From: Allomyces arbusculus
Lineage: Eukaryota > Blastocladiomycota > Blastocladiomycetes > Blastocladiales > Blastocladiaceae
NCBI GenBank assembly: GCA_027604705.1
Contig: JADHYV010000001.1
Coordinates: forward strand, 558,001-622,000
Length of the DNA: 64,000 bases
Direction: 5' to 3'
In this document: positions 21,501 through 32,800 of the stretch, in pieces
How the letters are laid out: every line of letters begins with the position of its first letter
Position numbering within the stretch: position 1 is the first letter of the stretch
Notes under the pieces: model-generated
What the model saw: the letters and a program-made list of their open reading frames with translations, nothing else
Told to the model about the DNA's origin: nothing
The model's database searches: none
Translations under genes and position numbers: made by a program

Positions 21501-24072
21501 ATCCACGTGCGTGTATTTGGCCGGTACACGGTCCCGCTGGCGCCGCTGGCGCTGCGCGAAGTCGCGCAGCAGCCGAGACAGGCGCCGACGACCGATCGCG
21601 GTGTCGGGGTCCCGCCGCGCGCCTCAACGGGTTCGTCGCGGCACGTTCTGTGCACGGTGATTCAGATCCGGCACTTGGACCCGTTTGGCTTCTTTGTACC
21701 GTGCCCTGTCGACCATCCGCGTGATAACGTGAACCGCACGCCGCCGCGGTTCCGGCTGCGGCACGGGATGGTTCGCCGCGTCGTGCTCGTCATTTACTCG
21801 CCGCCGAGTATGGCCGGCGCGATTGCCGTCGATCGCATCGAGTTGGCGAATTGGCGCTGGATCACGGCGGGCCCGGAGCGCGCGTCCGGGTCGGCGAACA
21901 CGATTGCGTCACCGCAAGCGTCGACAGGGTCGCTGCCGTCGGCAAATCAATCGCAGTCAGCGCAGCAAGTAATTCGCGGCGGCAAGCCGTTAAGTCTGCC
22001 GATTCTCAAGCAGACGCAAGTGCAGCGCGCGGGTCTGCTCGTGTCCGAAGTCGAGTGCGCGTGGGACTCGTCGCTGCACGACTTTTTCTACCTTAACCGC
22101 GCGACGCCAGCCCGTGGGAGCCCCGACACGGGGTACCTGATGGCGACCGTGACCGTCGGTATGGCCGCTGGGTGGACACTTGTGCACGAAGTGCGCATGA
22201 TCAGCGAAGTGCGGCCCGTGTCTGGCGTGCGGCCCGAATCCACATCAACGGCATCGTCATCAGCCGATGCGGCACCCGTCGTGGCGCAGGCGGCACTCAC
22301 CGTGTGGAACGCGCAGCCAGCGCCAGCTTACCTAGGTGCGACCGAGTATGTGCGCGGCGAAGAGTCGCTTGGCGCGTTCCAGGTCCTTGGCGCCCGCGAC
22401 GGCGGTGCCGGGCTCGTGTCGCGCGCCATGGAGCACGCCGAGTGGGTGACGCGGTTGCGCGAAGTCGAGCGCACGCGCGCATGGCTCGGAGAGCATACCA
22501 GTCCACCGGCCGCGTCGCCGACGCCGAGCGAAGCGACGATGCGCGCACTCGATGCCGATGGCCAACTATCGTCGCTGTCGGAAATGCTCTCCGAGTTGTC
22601 GACGAGTGTTGGGACCGTGAGGACCGTGATTGCGCCGCCGCCGGTGCCACCAAAGGCTACGTCTGTGAACGACAGCGCGCTGTCGCCGATTACCGAGCCC
22701 GACGAGGATGGAGACGCAGCACCGCCACCGGTCCCGCCCAAGACGCCACCCGAGCCGGAACCAGTCGAGCTCAGTGCTCCACCAAGGCACTGGCCGCTCC
22801 CGCCGTTGCCCAAGACCGAGCCGAGGCCGAGCAGCAGGACACCGCCACCGCCGCCTGTCCCGCCAAAATCGGCGTATCGTCCGCCGCGATACTTGTCGCC
22901 GCACATCAGCCCGATCGACCGCGTCAAGTCGCCATCCCGGCTCACGATTGTCTCCACCACGCCCACGTCGTCGCCACCACCGTCGCCGCTCCCGCTCGCC
23001 ACGACCAATGGTCCCATGCCGGTTTCGACGAGTCGGCCCAGTCTCGATAGTCTCGACGAAGGGTCTGAACTTGGGAGCACGACAGGTAGCTGCACCGGCG
23101 GCAGCCCAATGAGCCCGATCGGCGACCCGCGACTGTGGGCGCTGACGGGTGCGGGCATTCAGTCGGGTCTGTCAACGCCGGCGGGATCTCGTCACGGGTC
23201 GGAAAGCGGTGAAGGGGCGGAACTCACTGAGGATCAGACCTTGGACGAGATGAGGAGACCCGACTCTGCGCCGCCGTCGAGCGCGTCGCTGCTGCTGCAG
23301 ACGGTCGTGAGTATGTGGTCGCGGCCGTCGCTGGTGCGCGTGCTGCCCGCGGACGCACGCGTGCATTTGTTCTCGCAAACGCCGTCGGCGCGCAAAGAGA
23401 ACATGCTTTGCGACTTGGTGGGCTCGCTGTACGTTTTCTCGAGCCGTTCGCTCTCGTAACGAACTTTTCACCTTACATTCCTGATTTTTCCAGACCCCAC
23501 GTCACGAAGCGCGGCTACCTTCTCCACCACGTCGGGTCGAATTGGGTCAAGATGTGGGTCGTCATTCGCCGGCCGTTCGTCTTCCTCTACGAGACCAACG
23601 ACGAGTTGACGGAAGTTGGGTTCGTTCACCTCATTAATGCCAAGCTCGAGTATCAACGCGACGCCGCTGCTGGCTCGGAGGTACGCTCAGCTGGCTCAAA
23701 CCGTCTGTTCTTCGAAGCAATCAGCTCACTTGGTTTTCCGTTTCACCTCCCTAGGCCGCGTTGGTATTCGCGCTTCAAACCCCTGACTTTTCTTACTATT
23801 TCAAAACGGGATCTGAAGTACGTCTCCCCAGCTCTCTCCTACTCTTTTCGCAATGGATCCGAACTGACGCTAACCACATCTTTCACACATCTCAGGATGA
23901 GCTTGTGACCTGGATTTCGAGTGTCGACCCGCTGCACGTGGCCGCCCTGCAGTCGAACCGCCAATCCATGACCATTTCGCGCAAGCGTGGTCCGGGCCAA
24001 CGGTCCTCGATTGCCGACTTGGCGGCGGCGTTCTTCCGACGGTCGTCATCGGCCAGTTTCGTTTCGCATTAA
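18168..24072 (+). CDS. Kinesin-3 (KIF1/Unc104-type) with FHA and C-terminal PH domains
   Basis: Eleven exons (18168-18208, 18347-18720, 18831-18853, 18977-19209, 19277-19481, 19562-19749, 19815-20155, 20233-23428, 23494-23680, 23755-23817, 23896-24072) give 1675 codons in phase. The motor (about 1-410) has [22 protein letters not shown], the P-loop YGQTGSGK on its own 23-nt exon, [17 protein letters not shown], switch [12 protein letters not shown], switch [30 protein letters not shown] and [13 protein letters not shown]. An [10 protein letters not shown] coiled coil, an FHA domain (about 510-590), a KIF1-type stalk and a Pro-rich region with three PPPVPPK motifs follow. The PH domain ([27 protein letters not shown]) ends the protein. 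Kinesin-3 motors carry vesicles or endosomes to microtubule plus ends; the PH domain binds phosphoinositides. Odd: a long insert with poly-alanine in the motor. Confidence 0.94.
18510..18554 (+). repeat. GCN/GCA trinucleotide tract coding poly-alanine in the kinesin motor
   Basis: A run of alanine codons, mostly GCA in its second half, encodes about 14-15 consecutive alanines. It lies within a low-complexity insert between the first motor strand (VRPFNARE) and the segment equivalent to SFSFDY (KTFFFDR). Pure GCA repeats tend to change length by slippage, so it may vary between strains. Confidence 0.85.
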
Positions 24073-25198
24073 CTGAACTATTTTTGTTGCGTTGTCCTTT
24101 TTTATCTATTCGTTCTTTGCTCCCCATCTTTGCAGTTGCTGCATTTGCCGCCATCATCCATACCCGTTTCGCTCCGCTCGTCTTGCGTTTGTCTGTCTGC
24201 TCCCCCCCCCCCTCCCCACTATTCACTTGTGTAATTTTTGCCTTGTCTGTCAATTTGGAAGTGATTGCCGTGATATTAACAGCGTTGCAAGATTGGAGCT
24301 GGTAGGTTTTTTGGAAACAGAGGAGAGCGAGTCAGTGGGAGAAAGCCGAAATGGACATGATGGCTGCTGCACCACACTGACACTGCTGCCTGCCAGCACT
24401 CACACTCTCAAATAACGCCGGACTGCCCGCAACAGCCTGAGAGGGAGTAAGAATAACAGCGTCGTCACCAGGTCCTGTCCTGTCAACATAATGGTAACAG
24501 TCTACTTCAAAACGTCAACGTATTTGGGAAATGTATATATGTGTTTAAGAAGCTTAGTAGCTAGTGGTCAATGAGTGGAATTAAATTAGCCCCCTCGGTT
24601 CAATCGAGGTCCCCATGGCGCTTTTGCTACGTTTTGCTATGAGGCTTCACTTCCCGTTTTTGCTATTTCGTGTCCTGAGCTCTCAAAAAACATATGTACA
24701 CAGACAGAACGTCCCATTGATCTCACAGTTGATTGGCCCGCATGGTGCCTTGAATGACAAAAAACGAGGGAGGTCAGGTTGGAGCTCATGAAATTCTGCA
24801 AGCTACAGCCACAGTAAAGTGAAGAAGGCGTGGAGAGCGTACCTGCTCAGTAGACAGGTTTCGGATGAGAAGGGTGGATGGGCCATGGGGACCAGTTGAA
24901 TTCTTTGGCTAGGGGACGTGTCATGGCAACTTCGCGACAAGCGCAAGAACCTTGATTCCTGGCCATCTGGACAGAGGTCACATCCGTCGCTTTTGCATAT
25001 GGTCGTTGTGCACGTGCTTTCTTGTCAAACTTCGGACAGGGTTTGGTGGATTTCTGGTCGTTCGACAGACTTTGCTTCGCCACTCAGGGCAGGCAGCAAC
25101 ACCAAAACACCACTGTCGTGACTCCCAGGCGAGCCAGGCTGTGATGAGATGCGAAAAGCCTGCCCCCCCCCCCCCCCCAACGACAGCACTTTTATAAT
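24073..25198. other. Intergenic, lower GC, with poly-C tracts
   Basis: About 1.1 kb between kinesin-3 and the SNF2 gene, both rightward. It has an 11-C run at 24202-24212 and a 16-C run at 25163-25178. A TATA-like TTTTATAATA lies directly against the SNF2 ATG. No coding sequence or RNA gene is recognised. Confidence 0.5.
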
Positions 25199-28100
25199 AT
25201 GCAACCGGCTGCGTATGGCCGCCGCGAATCAAACCAAGAATCGAACCGACAAGCTGCAATGACCACGACTCGCCGCAGCAGCACTGCCCAACCGCGTCCG
25301 CCACCATCAATGGGAACTCGGCTGTCGACACGTCTTGCGGCCGCAGCCTCATCTTTTCATTCCGGTTTAGTTCAAGAACCGATGAAGGTCGAAGAGCGAG
25401 CGCCCAAGCGCGCGCGCCACCCTGAGCCGGACGGCATAGGTCTGCGGTTGCATGAGCATGCGTTGCTTGCACGACGTGTGACTAGGAGCACAACGCGCTC
25501 CAGCCAATTTGGACATCTTTCGACTTCAGTTCCGTTTGCCGCTAATAACGACGAGGCCATGAGCGGTGAACAAAACCGTCCTGCAGTCACTGCCGACCGT
25601 GAACCTGTTTCGACGCTAAGTCGCAGTCAACGCAAGGGAAAGCGTAAACGCGGCGGTGCTGCACAACCTGCTCCTGCTGCGGTTCCAATTGAACCATGGG
25701 TCCCACATGCGATTGATGAGCCAGTACATGATGAGACGGCCGAGAAGGTGCACGGCGCGGGTTTGATTCACGCTGTGTTGTCGACGAGCGCTACCAGGCC
25801 GGAACCAGACCACGACGGCGCCGCAACGCAGTGGTGGCGATTTTACCCGGACACGCTTAGCCCAACGCCCGAGGGCGCTGGCCAGTCTGCTGGGGATGAG
25901 CTTGGCGAAAACACCGATGAAGTGGCGCTCTTGACTGCGGCCAACAACGACCGTACACAATGGAGCCGCATCGAGTACGGCGTGGCGAGATTGATTGCAC
26001 CTGACGGCGCAGTTCCGGCGCCAGCACGACCCATGGTGGACTATGACGACGAAGGTGACGATGACACTGGCCGCGAGCCTGAACTGCGGCCCGAGCAAGT
26101 GCGCAACGACAACGAGCTCTTTCTGTTCCGCGAAACGTTATGGTTCCACATTCGTCTACCGCTCCCACCTGCTTCGCTCGATCTCAATACGTTCCTGTGC
26201 CTCGAGTCGGCAATTCTTGCGGACGTGACGCCACGCGTCGTGCCGACTGTCCAGGTGACACGACCAGCGATTTCCGACGACAATCATTTCACGTACGCGT
26301 TTGCGCCGCTCGTGGAGTACAAGCTGTACGCGCGCCCGGACTCGGCCACTATGAGCGACGACGAGCTCAACCGGCTGACCGTGGCCGACTTTGCTGAGCT
26401 CGAGGCGCGCGATCCGTACGCGCAGCGCATCAAACGCGTGCAGTACCGTGCCGAGCACGCGACGTACGGAGAAAAAATTAACGACGACGGATTCGCCGTG
26501 TCACCTGTCGTCGTTCGGCGCACCTTGCTGAACAAGCTCATGCTCGTCCTCAACAAGGACGCGCACTGGCGTCACGACGGCGATTGGCCCGAGGAACCAG
26601 GGTTGAATGCTCGTTCGTTATGCTCGCCTATTCCACCCGGTTATTTTCCACTTACGTTTTATTTTCAACTTTGTGTAGACCAAGACTCGTATGCCGCTGG
26701 CCGTCTGCTACTCGTCTCGACGGGCGGCAACCTGCTCAAAGCCTGGACATCCGAGCTGAACCAGTATTACCGTGTCGTGCTGCGCAGCATACAGGGACAG
26801 ACGTACTACCCGCCCAACCTCACCCCGCGCTCCGCCGGAGGCGCGTTCGGCCGGCCCCCCAGCTCGTACCCGTACGAAATCAACATTTACGCGCGCCTCG
26901 ACAAGATCAACACGGCACTGCGCAATGGCATTTCGATCCCGTACTTCCGCGACTTTTTCCTGCGCCTAGTCCAGACTCTCGAGACGCGCGCGGCGCGGAC
27001 CAAGCCGCAGTTCTACATCCCGGATACGCTCGAGGCCGGGGACGCTGCCGCACCGACACCGCTCGGGTTCCAGCTCGACCTTTTCGACTACCAGCAGCGG
27101 TCGCTCGCGTGGCTGCTGGCGCTCGAGCGCAGCCAACGTGCGCGAACCATCAACGTGCACCAATTTACGTACGCGACGTCGGTTGCGCAAAAGTTGCAGT
27201 TCCAGGCGTGTGGCCAGATCGGAGTCGCGGATTGGGTGCAGCTCGGCCCGGGCGGCATGTTTGTGAACGTGAGCAATTGCGCAATTGCCGCGGATCCAAA
27301 CATCTGGCATGACCGGCTCCTGCCACTGTCCGAAATTGAGTGTCGCGGCGCGCTGGAGGTGAGCCGGATGGGTGCGGGGAAGACTGTCGTGGCGCTTGCA
27401 CTTGTGGCCGCGAACCCATTCCAGTCGGTGCGTGGCATGCTGTGGGCCGGAATTGATCCCACGCATTACCTCGTGTCTCGCGCAACGCTGGTCGTCGTGC
27501 GCAGCGACCTGGTCGCGCAGTGGGTCGCCGAGGCGCAGCGCGTATTACCTGTGGGCGCCAAGATCGTGTCGTTGGCCACGATTCGCGACTATCGAGAGGT
27601 ATCATGGAATGACGTGCTTCTCGCCGACGTTGTGATTGTATCGCTGTCCTTTTTGCAGAACAAAAACTACCAAGCACGGATCGCCAAGCTGGGCAAGACG
27701 CGCGGCGGTCGGTACTGTCTCCCGCGCGCCGCATACGAGGACCTGCTCGAGGGACCGCACCTCCTGGGCTTCTCCGCTCGGTGGGCGCACTGGCGGCACG
27801 CGCCGAACCCCGACGAGTACGAGCACGTCAACTCCCAATTCGACTTGCACATGGCCGACCTGCACGCGCGCGGCCGCACCGCGTTTGGCACTGACACGAA
27901 CAGTGTCATTGTCGAGCGCGTGTACTGGCACCGGGTCGTGATCGACGAAATCCACGAACTTTCGCACGTGCAGTGCGCAGTCGGGGCACCCCCGACTACA
28001 ACGCGCGTCGCCGAAACGCTCCTATTCACGCTGCACGCGCGCTTCCGGCTCGGACTCACGGGCACGCCGCCCGTCACCCACACCACGTCCCTTGCGGCGC

Positions 28101-29548
28101 TCGCTGAGGCCGTAGGCGTGCGCAACGTGCCGACGCGCGCGATGGACGTGCAGGCGTGGTTGACGTCGCACGTGCGCCGCAACCATCCGGACCTACATGT
28201 GCCGCGCGTGCATTACCGGACAGAGTGGGTCGATTTAACGCCCGCTGAATATGGGTTGATGGCGTCGTTTCAGGGCCGTGGGGTGCGCGCACAACTCATG
28301 ATGTGCAATCACCACCAGATCGAGGAAGAGGTGGTGGCCGCAGCCGGGGAGACGGCGAAGTCGGTGGACGAGGTCGCGGCGCGTGTGCAGGGTGCGCGGA
28401 TGGAGAGGATGGAGGCGCTGGTTATGCGCGGCCGCAGGCAGCAGGCGGAGCTCGCAGCGCAGGTGGGGCGCATGCGTGCGTTGATTGGGATCGTGCCGCC
28501 CGAAGTGCTGGCCGAATTGCCCAGCAGTACGGGGCTGTCAATGACCGCTGACCGACGGCTTGTGGCCTTGGATATCGGCGTAGAGACCTTGCTCGAGCGG
28601 CCCATGACAATTCCAGGAGGCCCTGACCCCGACGTGCACGTCGCGGTCCCGGTCGTGGACTTGTCGCAAAGCAAGGACCTGTTCGCTGACGCCGTGGCCA
28701 CCGCGCGCCGGGTCGTGCAGATGTGTGCCGACTTGGCCGAAATGCAAGCGCAGTTGCAGTCCGTCGCCGCGCAATTCCGGTTCATGACCACGGTGCTCGC
28801 CGCGATTCGCGACGCCGACACGCAAACATGTCCCGTGTGCCTCGAGGACGTGTTGGGTGGGCAACCGATCGTCATTACGCGGTGCGGCCACGTATTTTGC
28901 GTCGCGTGTGCCGAAGCGATGCTGGCGCAACCTGTGCATGTGTGCGCGGTTTGCCGGGGAGACCTTGCGGTCTCAGGCGCGACGATTCGCATGGTCATGC
29001 AGCGCGACGCCAACTGCGACGACGATGCGGTCATGGACGACAATAACCAGGAAGATGACGCCTTGAACATCGACTATGCCAAATACGGCAGCAAGATTCA
29101 AGCGCTGGTGCAATTCGTGCGACGCGTCGTACGCACTGACACGACGGCCAAGCTGATCCTGTTTTCACAATTTCATCAACTCACGGCGCTCATGGCTCAA
29201 GCATTTGCCGAATTTGGAATTGGCCACGCCAAGCTCATGGGTGGGCACGTCATTGCCAAGCAACGCGCGATTGCGCGGTTTCGGCACGACCCCAACACCA
29301 AAGTCTTGTTTCTGTCGGCCGAGGACAGTGTTTCTGGGCTGCAACTGATCGAGGCCAACCATGTCGTGATTGTCCACCCGTTTTTGGCCGCGTCCGAGGC
29401 CATGGCACGAGCCTACGAGATGCAGGGGTGTGCACGGGCGATCAGGGCTGGCCAGACGCGCGAGGTCACGGTGACGCGGTTAGTGACGCGCGGAACGATT
29501 GAGAAGGAGTTGACGGCGCGGCGGAGCGATTTGCGCGACAGAGAGTAG
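25199..29548 (+). CDS. SNF2-family ATPase with embedded RING finger (SHPRH/Rad5-like)
   Basis: A single uninterrupted frame of 1449 residues. The N-terminal ~600 residues are unassigned, with basic and acidic patches. The SNF2 part starts near residue 625 (DLFDYQQRSLAWLL). Walker A is SRMGAGKTVVALALV (about 720), motif Ia RATLVVVRSDLVAQWV, motif II DEIHE (about 914) and motif III LGLTGTPP. A C3HC4 RING (CPVCLED to CAVCRGD, about 1211-1255) sits between the ATPase halves, as in Rad5, Rad16 and SHPRH. The helicase C half has KLILFSQFHQLTALMAQAF, SVSGLQLIEANHVVIVHPF and motif VI QGCARAIRAGQ with both arginines. It is presumably a DNA translocase with ubiquitin-ligase activity in DNA repair. Unlike most long genes nearby it has no evident intron, and DEIH replaces DEGH/DEAH. 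Confidence 0.85.
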   Translation: MQPAAYGRRESNQESNRQAAMTTTRRSSTAQPRPPPSMGTRLSTRLAAAASSFHSGLVQEPMKVEERAPKRARHPEPDGIGLRLHEHALLARRVTRSTTRSSQFGHLSTSVPFAANNDEAMSGEQNRPAVTADREPVSTLSRSQRKGKRKRGGAAQPAPAAVPIEPWVPHAIDEPVHDETAEKVHGAGLIHAVLSTSATRPEPDHDGAATQWWRFYPDTLSPTPEGAGQSAGDELGENTDEVALLTAANNDRTQWSRIEYGVARLIAPDGAVPAPARPMVDYDDEGDDDTGREPELRPEQVRNDNELFLFRETLWFHIRLPLPPASLDLNTFLCLESAILADVTPRVVPTVQVTRPAISDDNHFTYAFAPLVEYKLYARPDSATMSDDELNRLTVADFAELEARDPYAQRIKRVQYRAEHATYGEKINDDGFAVSPVVVRRTLLNKLMLVLNKDAHWRHDGDWPEEPGLNARSLCSPIPPGYFPLTFYFQLCVDQDSYAAGRLLLVSTGGNLLKAWTSELNQYYRVVLRSIQGQTYYPPNLTPRSAGGAFGRPPSSYPYEINIYARLDKINTALRNGISIPYFRDFFLRLVQTLETRAARTKPQFYIPDTLEAGDAAAPTPLGFQLDLFDYQQRSLAWLLALERSQRARTINVHQFTYATSVAQKLQFQACGQIGVADWVQLGPGGMFVNVSNCAIAADPNIWHDRLLPLSEIECRGALEVSRMGAGKTVVALALVAANPFQSVRGMLWAGIDPTHYLVSRATLVVVRSDLVAQWVAEAQRVLPVGAKIVSLATIRDYREVSWNDVLLADVVIVSLSFLQNKNYQARIAKLGKTRGGRYCLPRAAYEDLLEGPHLLGFSARWAHWRHAPNPDEYEHVNSQFDLHMADLHARGRTAFGTDTNSVIVERVYWHRVVIDEIHELSHVQCAVGAPPTTTRVAETLLFTLHARFRLGLTGTPPVTHTTSLAALAEAVGVRNVPTRAMDVQAWLTSHVRRNHPDLHVPRVHYRTEWVDLTPAEYGLMASFQGRGVRAQLMMCNHHQIEEEVVAAAGETAKSVDEVAARVQGARMERMEALVMRGRRQQAELAAQVGRMRALIGIVPPEVLAELPSSTGLSMTADRRLVALDIGVETLLERPMTIPGGPDPDVHVAVPVVDLSQSKDLFADAVATARRVVQMCADLAEMQAQLQSVAAQFRFMTTVLAAIRDADTQTCPVCLEDVLGGQPIVITRCGHVFCVACAEAMLAQPVHVCAVCRGDLAVSGATIRMVMQRDANCDDDAVMDDNNQEDDALNIDYAKYGSKIQALVQFVRRVVRTDTTAKLILFSQFHQLTALMAQAFAEFGIGHAKLMGGHVIAKQRAIARFRHDPNTKVLFLSAEDSVSGLQLIEANHVVIVHPFLAASEAMARAYEMQGCARAIRAGQTREVTVTRLVTRGTIEKELTARRSDLRDRE

Positions 29549-29822
29549 TGAGCTTGTCGAGGGATGTTTCAAAAAGGGATCATTTCACCTACTTTCTCCT
29601 TGTGCTCCGCACTGGCATCTCGTCATGGTCGGACCGCAACAGGTCCTGCTGGCATTAGACTAAGTCTGGATAGAGACCTGGGTTTGTCTAGCCCTACCTG
29701 CAATGCGTGCCTGTTCTGGCATGGAAGCCAGTCTGCCTGTAGACGTGGCGCAGCGGCATGCCGATCGCGCTGAATCGGCGGACCTGCCAGCTGTGCCGTG
29801 AGCACGTGTAAATGGCAGGGAG

Positions 29823-32800
29823 ATGTGGAGCGGCCCACCGCAGGCCAGCCCACAGACCACAGATCGAACCCCGCAACGGCAACGACCGACCACGCCCGAC
29901 AGGGCGCGACAACGACTGTGGACAGCGACCGTGCTGGGATCGACAACGTCGCGGACGACGGCGACCGCACGTCTCCTCTGCCCCGCTCCAACGCGACACT
30001 CGCTGCATTCCCGCGCACGCGCACCGTGCATGCTCGCGCCGCCGCATTCCGGCCTACAACCTGCCCGCGCTCCCCCGGTCATGCCACCAGGGCCACGTCC
30101 CGCCGCTCCTTTGGCCACCGCACCCGCTCCCGCAACGACGCGCCCGACCACGCCCGCCATTCCTGTGCCGCCCTCCGCCGTCACATCCAACCCGCTCGGC
30201 TTGTCATCAGCGACCGTCTCGGCCCTCGCTGCAGCAGCTGCAGCCCGATCCCGCCGTCCGCCGCCGTCGCGCCAGCCGCACTACGGCCCACAGACCCCGC
30301 GTACCAACACGCCAACAGGCGCGACCGGTGCGCCCGCACCTGCCACGATCATCCCAGCCGACGGCGCGCCGCCTCTTGCCGGCATTGCCGCCTCGCCCTT
30401 CTCGATGGCCATGCCACCCTACCTCGCATCGTCGGCCGCTGCACGGCCTTACGCGGGCTCATTTTCGAATCTGCCCGCGTCGGACCCCTCGGCGGCAACG
30501 ACCGTCATGCCCGGTGCAGCCGCAGGTGCAGGGACGGCAGCTGGCGGTGCCTCTGCGCCGTCGGTGCCGCCCGTTGCCGATGCTACCGCAGCAGCAGGCA
30601 TTCCCGCATCAGCCATGGGCGCGGCAGGCCTCGGTGTGCCGTCCATGGCGTCGCTCAACATGATGAACCCAACGGCAGCCGCACTCGCTGCCATGAACCC
30701 GATGATGATGGCAGGCATGTACCCGATGTACATGCCTAACCCGTACCTGCCGGCAGGCTACTACGGCGCACACTTGCCGCCGGGGCTCGCGTCGTACCCG
30801 AGCACTTCCATGGACACGACAACGCCGATTGCGCCCGCAATCGGTGGCACCGCCAGCGGCCTGGGCGCCAGTGGTCCCGCAACAACGGCCACGACCAATG
30901 CACTGACGCGCACTACCTCCGCGCATGCCGGCGACGGTGGCGCGAGCAGCGCCCCCGCGTCGTCGTCTGCCGCCGCAAGACGCGCTAGAGGTCCCACTGG
31001 CGCGCTGGCCCCCATCTCCACCAACGACGCGTCAGCTCCATCATCCGCACGCTCATCCACGGTCCCACCGCTCATGGGGCTCGGCGACCTTGACGCGAGC
31101 GGCACATCGACCCTCGCTAACCCGACCGTGTTCTCGAGCGCACTGCACACGATCGGTGCCGGCGACGCGGCCAACGCCGGCGCCCTGCCAAGCACGACGC
31201 CCGGCCTGCCCGCGGCCGATGGCGCGTCGGCGGCGACGGCTGCGGCTGCGGCTGCAGTGGCGACGGCCAAGTCGCAGGCGGCGCAGATGCTGCAGCGCAA
31301 CACGCCGCAGTTCTTAAACAAGCTCTATGCCATGGTCAGCGCGCCCGAGCACAACGACCTGATCCACTGGTCCGAGTCGGGCACGTCGTTTATTGTGGTC
31401 AATGCCGAGGAGCTTGCCAAGCGCGTGCTGCCGCGGTACTACAAGCACGCCAACTTTGCGTCGTTCCAGCGGCAACTTAACATGTATCATTTCGCGTACG
31501 TGTCCGCTCTACTCTTCGCCCATGCCAAGGAGAGGAACGATCGCTCACCCTCCGGCATCCATCCCCCATGTAGAAAGATCCCAAGTATCATCAACTTGAC
31601 CCCGGCCGATGGCGCCGGCGGCACCAAAGCACCCGTCCCGGAAGAATTCTCGCATGAGTACTTTATCCGCGGCCAGCCTGACCTGCTGTGCATGATCCGG
31701 CGCAAGAAGAACAGCGGCCGCGACGGTCCCGCGGAGGACCCGTCGGACCCGTCGTTCCTGCAAGTCGAGCTCGCGCAGTTGCGCAAGCACCAGATCACGC
31801 TCTCGTCGGAACACAAGGAACTGCAGGCGCACGTTGAGATGCTCTGGCGCGACCTGGGCGCGACCAAGGACCTTATGCACAACCAGCAACAGACAATCGA
31901 CCGGATCTTACGGTTCCTCGCAACGCTCTACGCGTGGCGCAAGGACGCGGACGCACAGGCCGCGCCCGCTGCGGGGAGTGCGGCCGGTGCCGGAGCGGCG
32001 GGCGAAGCGGCGAGTGCGGTCGCGCTCACGCGCGCGAGTCACTTGCACCACCACCATCCGGCTGGATCGACACCGAACGTGCGACAGCCAAGGCTGTTGC
32101 AGTTTGCGTCGGTCGCTGACGCCGAGGCAGCGGCGGCCGCGGCCGCGGCAGCAAGAGATGCGTGGTCCATGGACCCGAGTTTTGACCCGGATGTGCCGGG
32201 GGTCGCGAATATCGTCCCGTTGCCAGACTCGCCCACGACATCGGCGCCACTCGATGGACCCGTTTCGCCGCTGCCGTCGCGGCGCACGACGCCCGCGAGA
32301 TCCATGTCACCCGCGTCAACAGTGCGCCGGCCGCCGACCGTGTCGGTTCCGAAAGTGCAGACGCCGCCGCGACCCAAGGCCGGTGGGGCCGCCGCTCACA
32401 AGCAAGCCAAGCCAACAACGAGTGCGTCTACGGCTTCGCCCTCGCCAAGCGCCGCTGCCGCCACTGCGCCGATCCCGACCCCGACGGCATTCGACTTTGT
32501 ACTGCCCTCCGTCGACGACCCGGCACAGACGCCGGCGGTCCCGCTCCCGCCACCTCCGGTAGCAGCCGCAGCCAAGTCGCGCACGCCCACCTCGGCCTCG
32601 CTCAGCATCCCCGTCACGACCTCGGCGCCCCTCGATTTTGCGTTTGATCTCGCTGCCGAACCGTGTGCCGCGCGTGATACGACCACATCTGCCGCCGCCA
32701 CCGCCGCCGCTGCCGCAGATGCCGCCGTCGCTGCCGCTGTCGCCGCGCTAGGCCCACAGGGCAACGCCGGGTCGGCGTCACGCAACATTGAGCTCGACGG

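Noticed and set aside
24590-24620. tRNA-like B box (GGTTCAATCGAGG)
   Set aside because: No matching A box or cloverleaf could be drawn around it. No tRNA or rRNA gene was found in the window.
26600-26690. Possible intron in the SNF2 gene (GTTGAATG to TTGTGTAG)
   Set aside because: The two sides are in incompatible phases and the region is open in frame, so no intron is needed.
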